Below, piece by piece: positions 32,796 through 42,900 of a stretch of 55,744 bases of DNA. The translations under genes were made by a program, and so were the position numbers. Position 1 is the stretch's first letter. Every line of letters starts with the position of its first letter. The notes beneath the pieces were generated by a model that saw only the letters and a list, made by a program, of their open reading frames with translations, did no database searches and was not told the DNA's origin. The stretch is from Clostridia bacterium (GTDB taxonomy: Bacteria; Bacillota; Clostridia; TANB77; CAG-508), in assembly GCA_017510245.1 (NCBI GenBank), contig JAFWNQ010000016.1, forward strand, positions 1 through 55,744, in the 5' to 3' direction.

Positions 32796-33881
32796 TTATT
32801 CTTCATTATTATCTTCTTTAGTTGAATTATCTTCGTCGTTTAAACTTTGTTCAAAAGCTGTGTCAAAGTTTTTTCTAACTTTTGCCTCTATTTCTTCCAT
32901 TATTTCTGGGTTTTCTTCTAAATATTTCTTTGTATTTTCTCTACCTTGTCCAATTCTATTACCATTGTACGAGAACCATGCTCCACTTTTATCAACTATA
33001 TCTAGATTTACAGCTAAATCAAGTACATTTCCCGATTTAGAAATTCCTTTGCCATATATAATATCAAATTCTGTGTCTCTAAATGGAGGTGCCACTTTGT
33101 TTTTAACTACTTTAACTCTTGCTCTGCTTCCAACAACTTCTCCGTCTTGCTTAATATTTTCAACTCTCCTTATATCAAGTCTAACAGAAGCATAGAACTT
33201 TAATGCTCTTCCTCCCGGTGTTGTTTCTGGATTTCCAAACATTATTCCAACTTTTTCTCTTAGTTGATTTATAAATACTATTGTGCTATTTGATTTATTA
33301 ATTACACCTGCTAGTTTTCTTAATGCTTGAGACATTAATCTTGCTTGTAGTCCTACATGAGAATCTCCCATATCACCATCTATTTCAGCTTTTGGTACTA
33401 ATGCTGCAACAGAGTCTACTACTATCAAATCAATTGCTCCAGATCTAACTAATGCTTCAGCTATTTCTAGGGCTTGCTCTCCTGTATCTGGTTGTGACAC
33501 TATTAAATTGTCTATATCTACACCTAAATTTTTTGCATATACAGGGTCTAAGGCATGCTCAGCATCAATAAAAGCTGCTTCTCCTCCTGCTTTCTGTGCT
33601 TCCGCAATTATATGTAAAGCTAATGTAGTTTTTCCTGATGATTCTGGTCCAAATACTTCAACAATTCTTCCTTTTGGAATACCACCTATTCCTAGTGCTA
33701 TATCTAAGCTAAGTGCACCTGTTGGTATAGCTTCAACTTCCATTGTTTTGTATTCACCTAGTTTCATAACCGAACCTTTTCCAAATTGCTTTTCTATTTG
33801 TCCCATGGCAATCTCTAGAGCTTTTTGCTTTTCTTCATTTACCTTTACTTCTACTTTTCCTTTTTCTTTTTTTGTACTCAT
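32796..33881 (-). CDS. recA: Recombinase RecA
   Basis: The DNA strand-exchange ATPase and co-protease for LexA. The protein has 361 residues, with Walker A GPESSGKT at 78-85, Walker [11 protein letters not shown], loop 2 region [20 protein letters not shown] and an acidic C-terminal tail ([12 protein letters not shown]). Length and motifs are complete. AGGAGG lies before ATG 33881. A strong promoter and a LexA-box-like palindrome lie directly upstream. Confidence 0.98.
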   Translation of the reverse strand: MSTKKEKGKVEVKVNEEKQKALEIAMGQIEKQFGKGSVMKLGEYKTMEVEAIPTGALSLDIALGIGGIPKGRIVEVFGPESSGKTTLALHIIAEAQKAGGEAAFIDAEHALDPVYAKNLGVDIDNLIVSQPDTGEQALEIAEALVRSGAIDLIVVDSVAALVPKAEIDGDMGDSHVGLQARLMSQALRKLAGVINKSNSTIVFINQLREKVGIMFGNPETTPGGRALKFYASVRLDIRRVENIKQDGEVVGSRARVKVVKNKVAPPFRDTEFDIIYGKGISKSGNVLDLAVNLDIVDKSGAWFSYNGNRIGQGRENTKKYLEENPEIMEEIEAKVRKNFDTAFEQSLNDEDNSTKEDNNEE

Positions 33882-33910
33882 AATTGTTTTTAATCCTCCT
33901 AATCTTTCTA

Positions 33911-33955
33911 AACACTTGTTTGTTTATATTATATATTATTTTTAAAAAATGTCAA
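33911..33955 (-). promoter_or_regulatory. recA promoter with a candidate LexA operator
   Basis: On the minus strand the -35 is TTGACA (33950-33955) and the -10 is TATAAT (33928-33933), with a 16-base spacer. AAACAAGTGTTT (33911-33922) follows over the likely transcription start. It has the half-site spacing of a LexA box (N4) but AAAC/GTTT instead of GAAC/GTTC, so operator function is less certain than at the polymerase gene. The promoter itself is near consensus. Confidence 0.65.
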
Positions 33956-34119
33956 TACTTTTGCGAACATTTTTTTGTTTTTGATTTTTATAATCCTACC
34001 ATAAGTATATATACTGCAGTTTGCATAGTTCTTAAGTGAAGTTAGAATATGAATTGTATTTAGAAATAATTTACCTCATATACTATAATTCTTGTTAGAA
34101 GTTTAAACAGACATCAAAG

Positions 34120-35700
34120 TTATTGTTGTCTGTACCATTCATTGAAGTTAAAAAATGTAAAATAGCTATTAGATAGAAAATTTCCACCAACGTTAGCATT
34201 TAAAACTATTACACCTTTATTTCTATATAATCCAATGTATGGAACATCTTCATATACCTGTTTTTCAATTTCTCCAAACTTATCTAATGAATACAATTTA
34301 GAAATTATATCTTCATTATAATAACTTGATAAATTATTATTGCCATAAAAGTACGATAAATCAGGACTTATAGAATTAGTTAATCCTGTTAAAAGCATTT
34401 GAAAGTTTTTTTCATTAATATATTGATAATACCTATCTGTATTGACTCTAGCTACATTTAAAACTATTCCAACTTCAGCAAGTTGAGATTTTAAATTGTT
34501 TGCCACATTAACTCTTTCTGGATTATCCTCGTTCACAATTAATGACAGTGTAAGCTTTCTAACATATCCATCTATATTTTTTTGCCATCTATCATTTGTA
34601 TATACCCATCCATCGTTTTCAAGAATTTTTTTTGCTTCATCTTGATTGTAATTAACCTTTAAATTATTATCATGTAAATAACTACCATAATCCAGTGGGC
34701 TGTAGCTAGCAACTTTAGTTCCAGCAAAAACAGAAGATACAATATTATCCCTATTTATTGCACAATTAATAGCTTTTCTAACTTCTTTGTTATTTAATAT
34801 ATTATCATTACAGTTTAAACTAATAAAACTAAAGTCTCTTCCAGGATATTCTTTCTTATTATATCCCATTGTGCCAACATAATCGGAATAATTAGGCATA
34901 TATGTATTAATAACATCAATATTTCCTAATTTAAAACTGTTAAAAATTTCTCCCATTGCTACAGATTTATGTATTGTTATTGATTCAGTCCTAGGTGTAC
35001 TATCTTTTAGTTTTCTCCATCTGTCATTTCTTATTAAGAAAATATTATCATCATCTATACTTGCAATCTTGTACATTCCAGTTCCTATAGGTATTTTATT
35101 TGAGCTATAGAAATCTTCATTTATATAATAAGCACTTGATAGAATTGGAAAATCTAGATAATACTCTATAAATGGTACTGCTTGCGTTAATCTTATTATT
35201 GCTGTTTCCGAATCAGGTGTTTCAACACTATCTATATATCTAACATTTGGAGAATAAACTGAATTCACTTCTTTTAACCTATCTACTGTAAACTGTATAT
35301 CCTTAGATATAAAGCTACTACCATCTTGCCATTTAATAGATGTGTCAACCTTTATTTCATATTCAATCTCTGAGTTTTGTTTGATTGATTGAGCTAAACA
35401 TGCTTCTACGTGATAATCTGGAGTAATGCTAATTAGAGGTTCAAACACTAGTTTATCGATATTAATTATTTCTCTATTATTCGTAAGTAGAGGGTTCATT
35501 GTATCATAATCTGAAATCCCCATTTTTAGATTTCCTACAACAGATATTGCATCTTCAATTTCATTTGATATTTCAACTTCTTCTTCATCTAATTCTTCGG
35601 TACTTTGACTATAATATAGTATATATACTGCACCAGCAATAAATCCGATTACAATTAAAATAAAAATAAAAGTAAAAATATTATTTCCATTTGATTTCAT
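34120..35700 (-). CDS. Family 5 extracellular solute-binding protein, membrane-anchored
   Basis: A 526-residue protein of the SBP_bac_5 (oligopeptide/nickel-binding) fold. Recognisable segments are VFEPLISITPDYHVEACLAQ, IKWQDGSSFISKDIQFTVDR and KEVRKAINCAINRDNIVSSV. The N-terminus is a transmembrane helix (about residues 9-30) without a lipobox cysteine, so it is held by a helix instead of a lipid. No permease or ATPase genes are adjacent; it stands between spoVS and recA. An orphan receptor sharing a distant ABC transporter, or one with a signalling role, is possible. The ribosome site is AAGGGGTG and the start is ATG 35700. Confidence 0.88.
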   Translation of the reverse strand: MKSNGNNIFTFIFILIVIGFIAGAVYILYYSQSTEELDEEEVEISNEIEDAISVVGNLKMGISDYDTMNPLLTNNREIINIDKLVFEPLISITPDYHVEACLAQSIKQNSEIEYEIKVDTSIKWQDGSSFISKDIQFTVDRLKEVNSVYSPNVRYIDSVETPDSETAIIRLTQAVPFIEYYLDFPILSSAYYINEDFYSSNKIPIGTGMYKIASIDDDNIFLIRNDRWRKLKDSTPRTESITIHKSVAMGEIFNSFKLGNIDVINTYMPNYSDYVGTMGYNKKEYPGRDFSFISLNCNDNILNNKEVRKAINCAINRDNIVSSVFAGTKVASYSPLDYGSYLHDNNLKVNYNQDEAKKILENDGWVYTNDRWQKNIDGYVRKLTLSLIVNEDNPERVNVANNLKSQLAEVGIVLNVARVNTDRYYQYINEKNFQMLLTGLTNSISPDLSYFYGNNNLSSYYNEDIISKLYSLDKFGEIEKQVYEDVPYIGLYRNKGVIVLNANVGGNFLSNSYFTFFNFNEWYRQQ

Positions 35701-35852
35701 CCGCTTTTCACCCCTTACATATAATATACTAAATACTATGTTTTTTCAAGTATATTTAGAAAAAAAGGAACTATAAAAACTTATTATATTTAAAGCTTTC
35801 ATAATCCCCTAATCGTATATAAAACTTATCTTGATTCAACAATCAATTTTAT

Positions 35853-36086
35853 TCATGTCCTATCTTCACCTTCGACCTCAACCTCTGCAAATGCAGGTAT
35901 GCAAATTAAGTCTACCCCCGCTGGAGCAACAAATCCCCTTGCAATAGCAACGGCTTTAACAGCCTGATTTAAAGCACCTGCACCAATTGCTTGCATCTCT
36001 GCTTTTCTTGTTTCTTTTACCATTCCTGCAATAGCTCCTGCTACTGAATTTGGATTTGATTTTGATGAAATTTTTAACACTTCCAT
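35853..36086 (-). CDS. spoVS: Stage V sporulation protein S
   Basis: A small Alba-like protein of 77 residues with the family text MEVLKISSKSNPNSVAGAIA and ARGFVAPAGVDLICIPAF. SpoVS is needed for spore coat assembly and division control in B. subtilis and is almost confined to spore formers and a few relatives. AGGAGG lies seven bases before ATG 36086. It follows ymdB, as in most Clostridia and Bacilli. It has its own promoter with a palindrome across the start region (see 36111-36156). Confidence 0.96.
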   Translation of the reverse strand: MEVLKISSKSNPNSVAGAIAGMVKETRKAEMQAIGAGALNQAVKAVAIARGFVAPAGVDLICIPAFAEVEVEGEDRT

Positions 36087-36110
36087 TATTTCCTCCTATA
36101 TTTTTTTATT

Positions 36111-36156
36111 TTGTAATTACAACTATATTTATAATATATAGGATTTAAAATGTCTA
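36111..36156 (-). promoter_or_regulatory. spoVS promoter with operator-like palindrome
   Basis: On the minus strand the -35 is TAGACA (36151-36156) and the -10 is TATAAA (36128-36133), with a 17-base spacer. The perfect 12-base palindrome TTGTAATTACAA (36111-36122) then covers the expected transcription start. The palindrome suggests repressor control; the regulator is unknown. Confidence 0.5.
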
Positions 36157-36206
36157 GTATTTTTGCATAATTTTTCCAGTTTTTCATCGTTGTTTTTTTA
36201 CATTTT

Positions 36207-36977
36207 TCAGCATTCTATTCTATAAACTTTCTTTGTTCGACAAGATTCATCATCAATTTCAAAAATTGCTCCATTTAATTTGCAATCACCTTGAGCTAAT
36301 TTATATCTTTCAGGTAATGATGTTACAAACCTTTTTAATGATGCACTAATATCCATTCCAATTATTGATTCTTTTGGGCCTGTCATTCCTAAATCTGTTA
36401 TATATCCGGTTCCTTTTTCCATTATTCTCTCATCTGCAGTTTGAACATGAGTATGAGTTCCAAACATTGCACTAATTTTTCCATCTAAGTAATAGCTCAT
36501 AGCTATTTTTTCTGCAGTTGCTTCTGCATGGAAATCCAATAATATCATATCAACATCATTTTCTATCCTCTTTATGATGTTGTCCATACATGTAAAAGGA
36601 TTGTCAGAAAGCACTCCCATATCTGTTCTTCCAATTAAATTAACTACAGCAACTTTCTTGTTATTCTTTTCAACTATTGTGTATCCATGTCCAGGCACTC
36701 CTTTTGAATAATTAGCAGGTCTTATTATATTCTTTTCATTAATAAACTTGAAAACATCCATCTTTCCCCATGTATGATTTCCCATAGTTATTACATCAAT
36801 ATCAAGTTCGCAAAGCTGTTGATAGTTACTCTTTGTTATTCCCATTCCTCCACCAACATTTTCTGCATTTACTATTGTAAAATCTATATGCTCCGCTTCT
36901 TGGATTAATGGCAATTCTTTTTTTAGTTTTTGAAGTCCATTTTCTCCAACTAAATCTCCAACTGCTAAAACTTTCAT
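36207..36977 (-). CDS. ymdB: YmdB-family metallophosphoesterase
   Basis: A 256-residue protein of the TIGR00282/YmdB family. B. subtilis YmdB is a cyclic nucleotide phosphodiesterase affecting biofilm and motility decisions. Metal-binding motifs are VGDLVGENG near the N-terminus, NAENVGGGMGITKSN, TMGNHTWGK, DFHAEATAEK and GTHTHVQTADE. I start it at ATG 36977 because GGAGG lies five bases before it; a TTG four codons upstream overlaps that site. It precedes spoVS as expected. The RNase Y gene that usually precedes it is not here. Confidence 0.94.
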   Translation of the reverse strand: MKVLAVGDLVGENGLQKLKKELPLIQEAEHIDFTIVNAENVGGGMGITKSNYQQLCELDIDVITMGNHTWGKMDVFKFINEKNIIRPANYSKGVPGHGYTIVEKNNKKVAVVNLIGRTDMGVLSDNPFTCMDNIIKRIENDVDMILLDFHAEATAEKIAMSYYLDGKISAMFGTHTHVQTADERIMEKGTGYITDLGMTGPKESIIGMDISASLKRFVTSLPERYKLAQGDCKLNGAIFEIDDESCRTKKVYRIEC

Positions 36978-37097
36978 AAATACCTCCAATTTCTATATCG
37001 TATATTTTAGCATAAATGTGTCAATCATTCAAGTTTATAATTATTCATTCAATATCATTGTCAAAAATCTCCGTTCCCTATAACAACCTCTATGTCA

Positions 37098-38366
37098 CTA
37101 TTCTTCATTCCCTTCTAATATCCATGTATCACCACTTTTTCTTGCCTTAACATCATTATTTAGTTCAACTATTGGTCTATACGAGTTATTTTTTAAATGG
37201 GTTGGAACAACTGTAGAACAATTTGATCTATTTAGTACATTTGCAAGTTCAATGCTTTTATAGTATGGGAAATAATAGTAGCAACCATACATAAAATAAT
37301 TGCTAGTAACTTTAGTTCCTCTTGTAGCAATCCAATAGTTTTTATCTGAATCTAATACTTCCTTTATACTTGAATTGTTAAAATGATTATTACAATCAAT
37401 TCTTAATTCTGTACTATAAAGTTTTACATTCGAATTTGTCTGTGCATAGCCAGTTATTATTTCATCTTGCTGACTTTGTTGATACTCATCACCTCTTATT
37501 TCATCTATTTCAAAGCTTTCTTCTTTTAAGCATATAATAGGATAGGTCCTTTCATTATCATGTATGCTGTATCGTGAACTTCCATATTTATTTTCATTTT
37601 TTATAGTATCTATTACATCTTGATTAATAAAGTGAGTAATATCTTCTAAATTTATACTTCTAGCAGTTCCATAATTGATGTTACTATATAAAGAATTGCA
37701 AACATCATTTAGCAAATAAACCACGTTATTATAAGCATTGTATGCAAATGGAATATTATAGTTTTCTTCATATATGTGAAATGTCGAATTTGACGAATTA
37801 TCTGATATCAATATAACCTTACCATTTTCATTAATATTAAAAACTCTCCATTTAAAATTTTCTTTTCTTAAAGTATATTCATTCACAGCTGAATACCCTG
37901 AATAATCTGTTCTAACTATATATTCATCTTCTCCATCTGGTACGTATTCAACCCAGTCTCCTATTTTAGCATAATTTCTCAAGTAATCGTATTTTTCTTT
38001 AAACTCTATTGTTCTACTACCTATTGTAACTTTTCCAGTAGGTTTAATTCCTCTTTCTTCGTTTCCTATTATTTGGTCTATTTCATTTTGGCTTAGCAGA
38101 TTTTTTCCATTAGGTCCAATCTCCTCTAGTAAAGTCTCCATTGATTTATTATCTCCTGCCTCTTGACCCAGTTTCCACATATCCCTTTCTTCCTCAACAC
38201 TAGCACCTCTTATTTCTTCTTTTGTCATTTTTGTTTTAACTATTAGCCCATTATTTCCAAGTGCCATATTGATTGTTACTCCTGCTAGTATTAATAGTAC
38301 TATAATAGTTACTACTAATGCTACTAAAGTTATTCCCAAATCTTCCATTTTTCTTATGTTTTTCAT
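37098..38366 (-). CDS. Prepilin-leader surface protein of unknown function
   Basis: A 422-residue protein. The N-terminus MKNIRKMEDLGITLVALVV continues as a hydrophobic helix to about residue 35. The leader is nearly the same as that of the giant surface protein (GITLVA.VVTIIV.LILAG), again without the pilin Glu5. Residues 36-120 are a charged stalk. The C-terminal 300 residues are a globular domain (DWVEYVPDGEDEYIV, WRVFNINENGKVILIS, YWIATRGTKV, YRPIVELNNDV) that I do not recognise beyond its similarity to other clostridial proteins of this layout. AAAGGA lies upstream of ATG 38366. It is probably displayed on the cell surface after leader processing. Confidence 0.75.
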   Translation of the reverse strand: MKNIRKMEDLGITLVALVVTIIVLLILAGVTINMALGNNGLIVKTKMTKEEIRGASVEEERDMWKLGQEAGDNKSMETLLEEIGPNGKNLLSQNEIDQIIGNEERGIKPTGKVTIGSRTIEFKEKYDYLRNYAKIGDWVEYVPDGEDEYIVRTDYSGYSAVNEYTLRKENFKWRVFNINENGKVILISDNSSNSTFHIYEENYNIPFAYNAYNNVVYLLNDVCNSLYSNINYGTARSINLEDITHFINQDVIDTIKNENKYGSSRYSIHDNERTYPIICLKEESFEIDEIRGDEYQQSQQDEIITGYAQTNSNVKLYSTELRIDCNNHFNNSSIKEVLDSDKNYWIATRGTKVTSNYFMYGCYYYFPYYKSIELANVLNRSNCSTVVPTHLKNNSYRPIVELNNDVKARKSGDTWILEGNEE

Positions 38367-38512
38367 TTTTTATCCTTTCATTGTTTAACAATTCGTTCTT
38401 CATTTCCAAAGTTTTCCGTCATATATTACAATACTATCATATTTATATTTATCTTTTCAAGTATTTTTAAGCTAATTGTTGATCTTCACTTATCCTTATT
38501 CTTTTATCTCAA

Positions 38513-38552
38513 ATAAAAAAAGACATCCTTAAATTAAGAATGTCTTTTTTTA
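38513..38552 (-). terminator. terminator after the 450-residue beta-helix gene
   Basis: A long stem (38520-38532 with 38534-38546, one G-U pair on the RNA) flanked by A and T runs, two bases after the stop at 38554. T-run TTTTTTTATTTG on the minus strand. Confidence 0.8.
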
Positions 38553-38553
38553 T

Positions 38554-39906
38554 TTAGTTAATTGCTTTTCCATTTACATACAACTTATATCCATTAAAGT
38601 TAATATTGCGATATGTTGAATCAGCATCGTCTAGAGATGTAATGTATGAATCTCCTGTTAATGTAATTTTAGAATTGCTATCAAGTTTTAATGTTATATT
38701 TTTTGCAGAGTTGTCTCCATTTATTGTTCCTTCATATGTTGATGAAGTCATATTCATTGACAAAGTTGAAATGTTATCAACTTCAATATTACCTTTTAGT
38801 TCTTGATTTGTTGAATTAAGAGTAAGATTTCCTCCATTTGAGCCTGTTTTTCCCCATTCTGATGTTCCTTTACTACTAATTAGTATGTTACTTCCATATG
38901 ATAATTTAGTATTTGTTAAATTTATTACTGCATCTGTATTTGTTATGAAAAACATTGGAGCAGTTTTATAATAATTTGAGCTTGATGAAATCTCCATACT
39001 AGAGTTTTTGGCTGTAAATGTTCCTGTACCCTGACTAGCATCTCCAGACATTGATTGATAAATCATAACTCCACATTGATCCGTATCACCTCTGTTACCT
39101 TTTCCACTACAAACTAAAGTAGAGTTATCAACCGTAGCTGAGTTCTTTCCTTCTATTACAACCATTTGAGAACCATTTGACGTACCTGTTGTATTTGTTA
39201 TTGAAATGTTTCCTGTTGAATAAATAATTGGTGAACCAGCTCCATTTGTTTCTAACTTTGAATTCTTAGCTATTACTGTTCCTTCTCCTCTATCTGTAGC
39301 TAGTGTAGCACATGAACCTCCCTGTGTTTTAATGTTAACATTATCAGCTTCAATGTATCCTCCATATGTTGCATCTAATCCTCTTGATGAACTACTTCCT
39401 GTTGTAGTTATTGTAGAATCACTAATGTATACTTTTGAATTAGTTCCTGTTGAAAATACAGCATTACTTCCTTTTGCATTAGTTGAAATTGTAGTATTTT
39501 TTATTGTTGCAGTTGAATTAGATTTTACCAAAATACCACTATTAACTCCGTAAAATTCCGAATTCTCTGTATTTGAACTATCTCCTCCAGCTTTAGTAAT
39601 TGTTATACCATTTATAGTCGCATTTCCACCATTTTGTACTAAAATGGCACTTTCATCACTTGTCGATGTTTCATAATTTTCTGTAAGTGTTTCTTCTATT
39701 CCATCAACAGTTTTTGCCCCATTTGTTTCCACATTTTCTGCACTAGATGATGATTGGCCTCCACCTCCTGGCATTCCATCAGGTGGTTCTCCCATCATTT
39801 CTTCACTTTGTTCGTTAGCATTTCTGCTTGCTATATAATAACATATCTCTCCTCCTAGTATAAATGCTAACACAATAACTAAAATAACCATTATCTTATT
39901 TTTCAT
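38554..39906 (-). CDS. Membrane-anchored right-handed beta-helix protein
   Basis: A 450-residue protein with an N-terminal transmembrane anchor (about residues 5-26), a Gly/Pro/Ser linker (PPDGMPGGGGQSSSS), and then a domain of short beta-helix turns rich in Ser, Thr, Asn and Gly (NGGNATINGITITKAGG, STATIKNTTISTNAKG and so on) to the end. The final segment (RNINFNGYKLYVNGKAIN) caps the helix. Domains like this occur in adhesins and polysaccharide-acting enzymes; no catalytic residues are evident. AGGAGG lies before ATG 39906. It follows dnaE by 80 bases. It differs from the giant protein in having a plain membrane anchor instead of the GITLVA leader. Confidence 0.78.
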   Translation of the reverse strand: MKNKIMVILVIVLAFILGGEICYYIASRNANEQSEEMMGEPPDGMPGGGGQSSSSAENVETNGAKTVDGIEETLTENYETSTSDESAILVQNGGNATINGITITKAGGDSSNTENSEFYGVNSGILVKSNSTATIKNTTISTNAKGSNAVFSTGTNSKVYISDSTITTTGSSSSRGLDATYGGYIEADNVNIKTQGGSCATLATDRGEGTVIAKNSKLETNGAGSPIIYSTGNISITNTTGTSNGSQMVVIEGKNSATVDNSTLVCSGKGNRGDTDQCGVMIYQSMSGDASQGTGTFTAKNSSMEISSSSNYYKTAPMFFITNTDAVINLTNTKLSYGSNILISSKGTSEWGKTGSNGGNLTLNSTNQELKGNIEVDNISTLSMNMTSSTYEGTINGDNSAKNITLKLDSNSKITLTGDSYITSLDDADSTYRNINFNGYKLYVNGKAIN

Positions 39907-39986
39907 TTTATCCTCCTCTTGCGTTTCCGCTTTTCATTTGTATATATAATAAAACATTTTTCTTAAATAAAGCTTAAAAAGTTATT

Positions 39987-42900
39987 TTAATTAATTACAT
40001 TTTCTTTTCCTACTATTTCTTCAAATTCTTTTATTATTTCTTCATTTGCAAATATCGCACCACAGCTACTTAATTTTTCACCTTGTTTTACATAGACTGG
40101 TAAATTATTTCTTTCACCTGTAAAAAACCTTATTGCGCCTCTTAACATTGCTTTTTGTTCTTCATTTATATTTGTTATGTCTAGTATAAGTTTCTTAGGT
40201 CTTGAATTTGGTATGTTTATTGAGTTTTCAGTATTATTTAAATCAGTAATTTTTCCTGCTATTATAGTAATATCTTGTTTATCTTCCCTTATGCTTAGTC
40301 TTCCTTCCATTACTATTATACTTTCTTCATATAATAAATCAGAAGCACTATTATATGTATTTTCAAATACTATTGCTTCACAAGATCCATATAAATCTTC
40401 AATAGTTACAAAAGCCATTAATTTATTGTTTTTTGTAAATTTCTTTTTTATTGATGTAATAATTCCAGCTATTCTAACATTTGAATTATCTCGTAAGTTG
40501 CATTCACCTTTAGTTTCTAAATCACTTCTTGCTTCTCCAATCATCATTGTATTTAAGTCAGTTATTTTTTCAATCTTTTCTCTATATTTTTCAAGTGGAT
40601 GACCAGATATATAAATACCTAGCATTTCTTTTTCCATAGACAATAGTTCTTTGTCTGAAAACTCACTTCTTTCATTATATGTGTATTTAAGCTCTTGTAT
40701 ATCCTCCTCAGTATTTGCAATTTCAAACATTGTTATTTGATTTGTAAAGCCTTTATTCTTTTCACTTGCTATAGTGTCGATTATTTCTTCAAATGAGTCT
40801 AATAAGGTTGCTCTTGTTTTTCCAAACTCATCAAATGCTCCTGCTTTTATTAAGCTTTCAACACATTTTTTATTAACCTGTTCACCATATATTCTTTCAC
40901 AGAATTCTGTGAAATCCTCATATGGTCCATTCTTTTCTCTATCTCTTACAATATTTTCAATAGGTGTTAACCCTACGTTTTTTATGCTTCCCATTCCAAA
41001 TCTTATTTTATTTTCTTCAACAGTAAATCTAGTGCTACTTTTATTTATGTCTGGTTTTAAAATTGGAATACTTAGCTTTTTGCATTCGTTTATATATATT
41101 GGTACTTTATCTAAATTTCCAATAAAACTATTTAGCATAGCTGCCATAAATTCTGCAGGATAATAAGCTTTTAAATAAGCAGTTTGATAAGCTACTACAG
41201 CATAACATGCAGCATGTGATTTGTTAAATGCATATTTAGCAAATTCAGACATTTCATCAAATATTTTATTAGCTGATGCTTCATCAATTCCATTTCTTAT
41301 ACAACCTGGTATCTCAACATTTCCATCTTCATCTAGTTTTCCATGTACAAAGTTTTCTCTCTCTTTTGCCATCACATCTAGTTTTTTCTTTCCCATAGCT
41401 CTACGTACTAAATCAGCTCTTCCTAAAGAATATCCAGCTAAATCTCTAACTATTTGCATTACTTGTTCTTGATAAACCATACATCCATAAGTTACTTTCA
41501 AAATTGGTTTTAAACTTGGATGAGTATAAACAGCATGTTCAGGGTCCTTCTTATTTGCAATATATCTTGGTATTTGATCCATTGGTCCTGGTCGATATAG
41601 AGAAACCCCTGCAATAATATCTTCTAGTGTATCTGGTTTTAATTCTTTCATGAAGTTAGTCATGCCTTGACTTTCAAATTGGAATATTCCTATGCTGTCT
41701 CCATCTTGCCACAATTTAAATACTTTAGGATCATCCATTTTTTTATCAAATTGTACATCAATCCCTCTATTCTTTTTTATTAGCTCACATGCATCTCTAA
41801 TAACAGTTAAAGTACGTAAACCCAAAAAGTCCATTTTTAAAAGTCCAAGTTCTTCTAGCGTTGTCATAATATATTGTGTTGAAATAATGTCATCTCTTGC
41901 ATAAAGAGGTACATAATTAACGACAGGTTCTCTTGCAATAATAATTCCACATGCATGTGTTGAAGCCTGTCTTGGCATCCCTTCTAGAGCCATTGCTATA
42001 TCTAACAATTTATGTATTTCTTCATTTCCTTCATAAACATCTCTTAGTTCTTTACTTTTTTCTATTGCCTTTGATATTGTAATATGCAGTTCATTTGGTA
42101 TCATTTTTGCTAATTTATCTGCTTCAGCATATGGAAAATCTAAAACTCTACCAACATCTCTTATAACCATTTTAGCAGCCATTGTTCCAAATGTAATTAT
42201 CTGTGAAACATGGTCTTGTCCATATTTTTCCGCAACATAATCTATAACGTCCTGCCTTTTTTCAAAGTCAAAGTCAATATCAAAATCTGGCATACTTACT
42301 CTTTCAGGATTTAGAAATCTCTCAAAAATTAGGCCATATTTGATTGGGTCAATGTCTGTTATTCCCATAGCATATGCTATGATAGAGCCTGCCCCTGACC
42401 CCCTTCCTGGTCCAACGGGTATACCATGTGTTTTAGCATAATTTACATAGTCCCAAACAATTAAAAAGTAATCTACATATCCCATTTCCTTTATTACTTT
42501 TAATTCATAGGCTTCTCTTTCTAATAATTCGTCAGATAAGTTTTCTCCATATCTTTCTTTTAACCCATCATCAGAAATCTTCTTTAAATAATCATAGTGA
42601 GTTTCAAATTCATTTGGTACATCATAGTTAGGTAATATGGTATGACCAAATTCAAATTCAACATTACACATTTCAGCTATTTTTACTGTATTTTCTATTG
42701 CATCAGGAACAGATTTAAAGTATTCCATCATCTCTTCTGGTGACTTTACATATAGTTCGTCTGTTTCAAATCTCATTCTATCCTCATCAGACATCTTTTT
42801 TCCTGTTTGAATACACAATAATACTTCATGATTATATGCATCTTCCCTTTTTAAATAGTGTGAATCATTTGTTGCAACTAAAGGAATGTCAAGCTCTCTT

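Noticed and set aside
33961..34119. Small RNA or riboswitch between the solute-binding protein gene and recA
   Set aside because: I found no convincing conserved stems or terminator there beyond the recA promoter.
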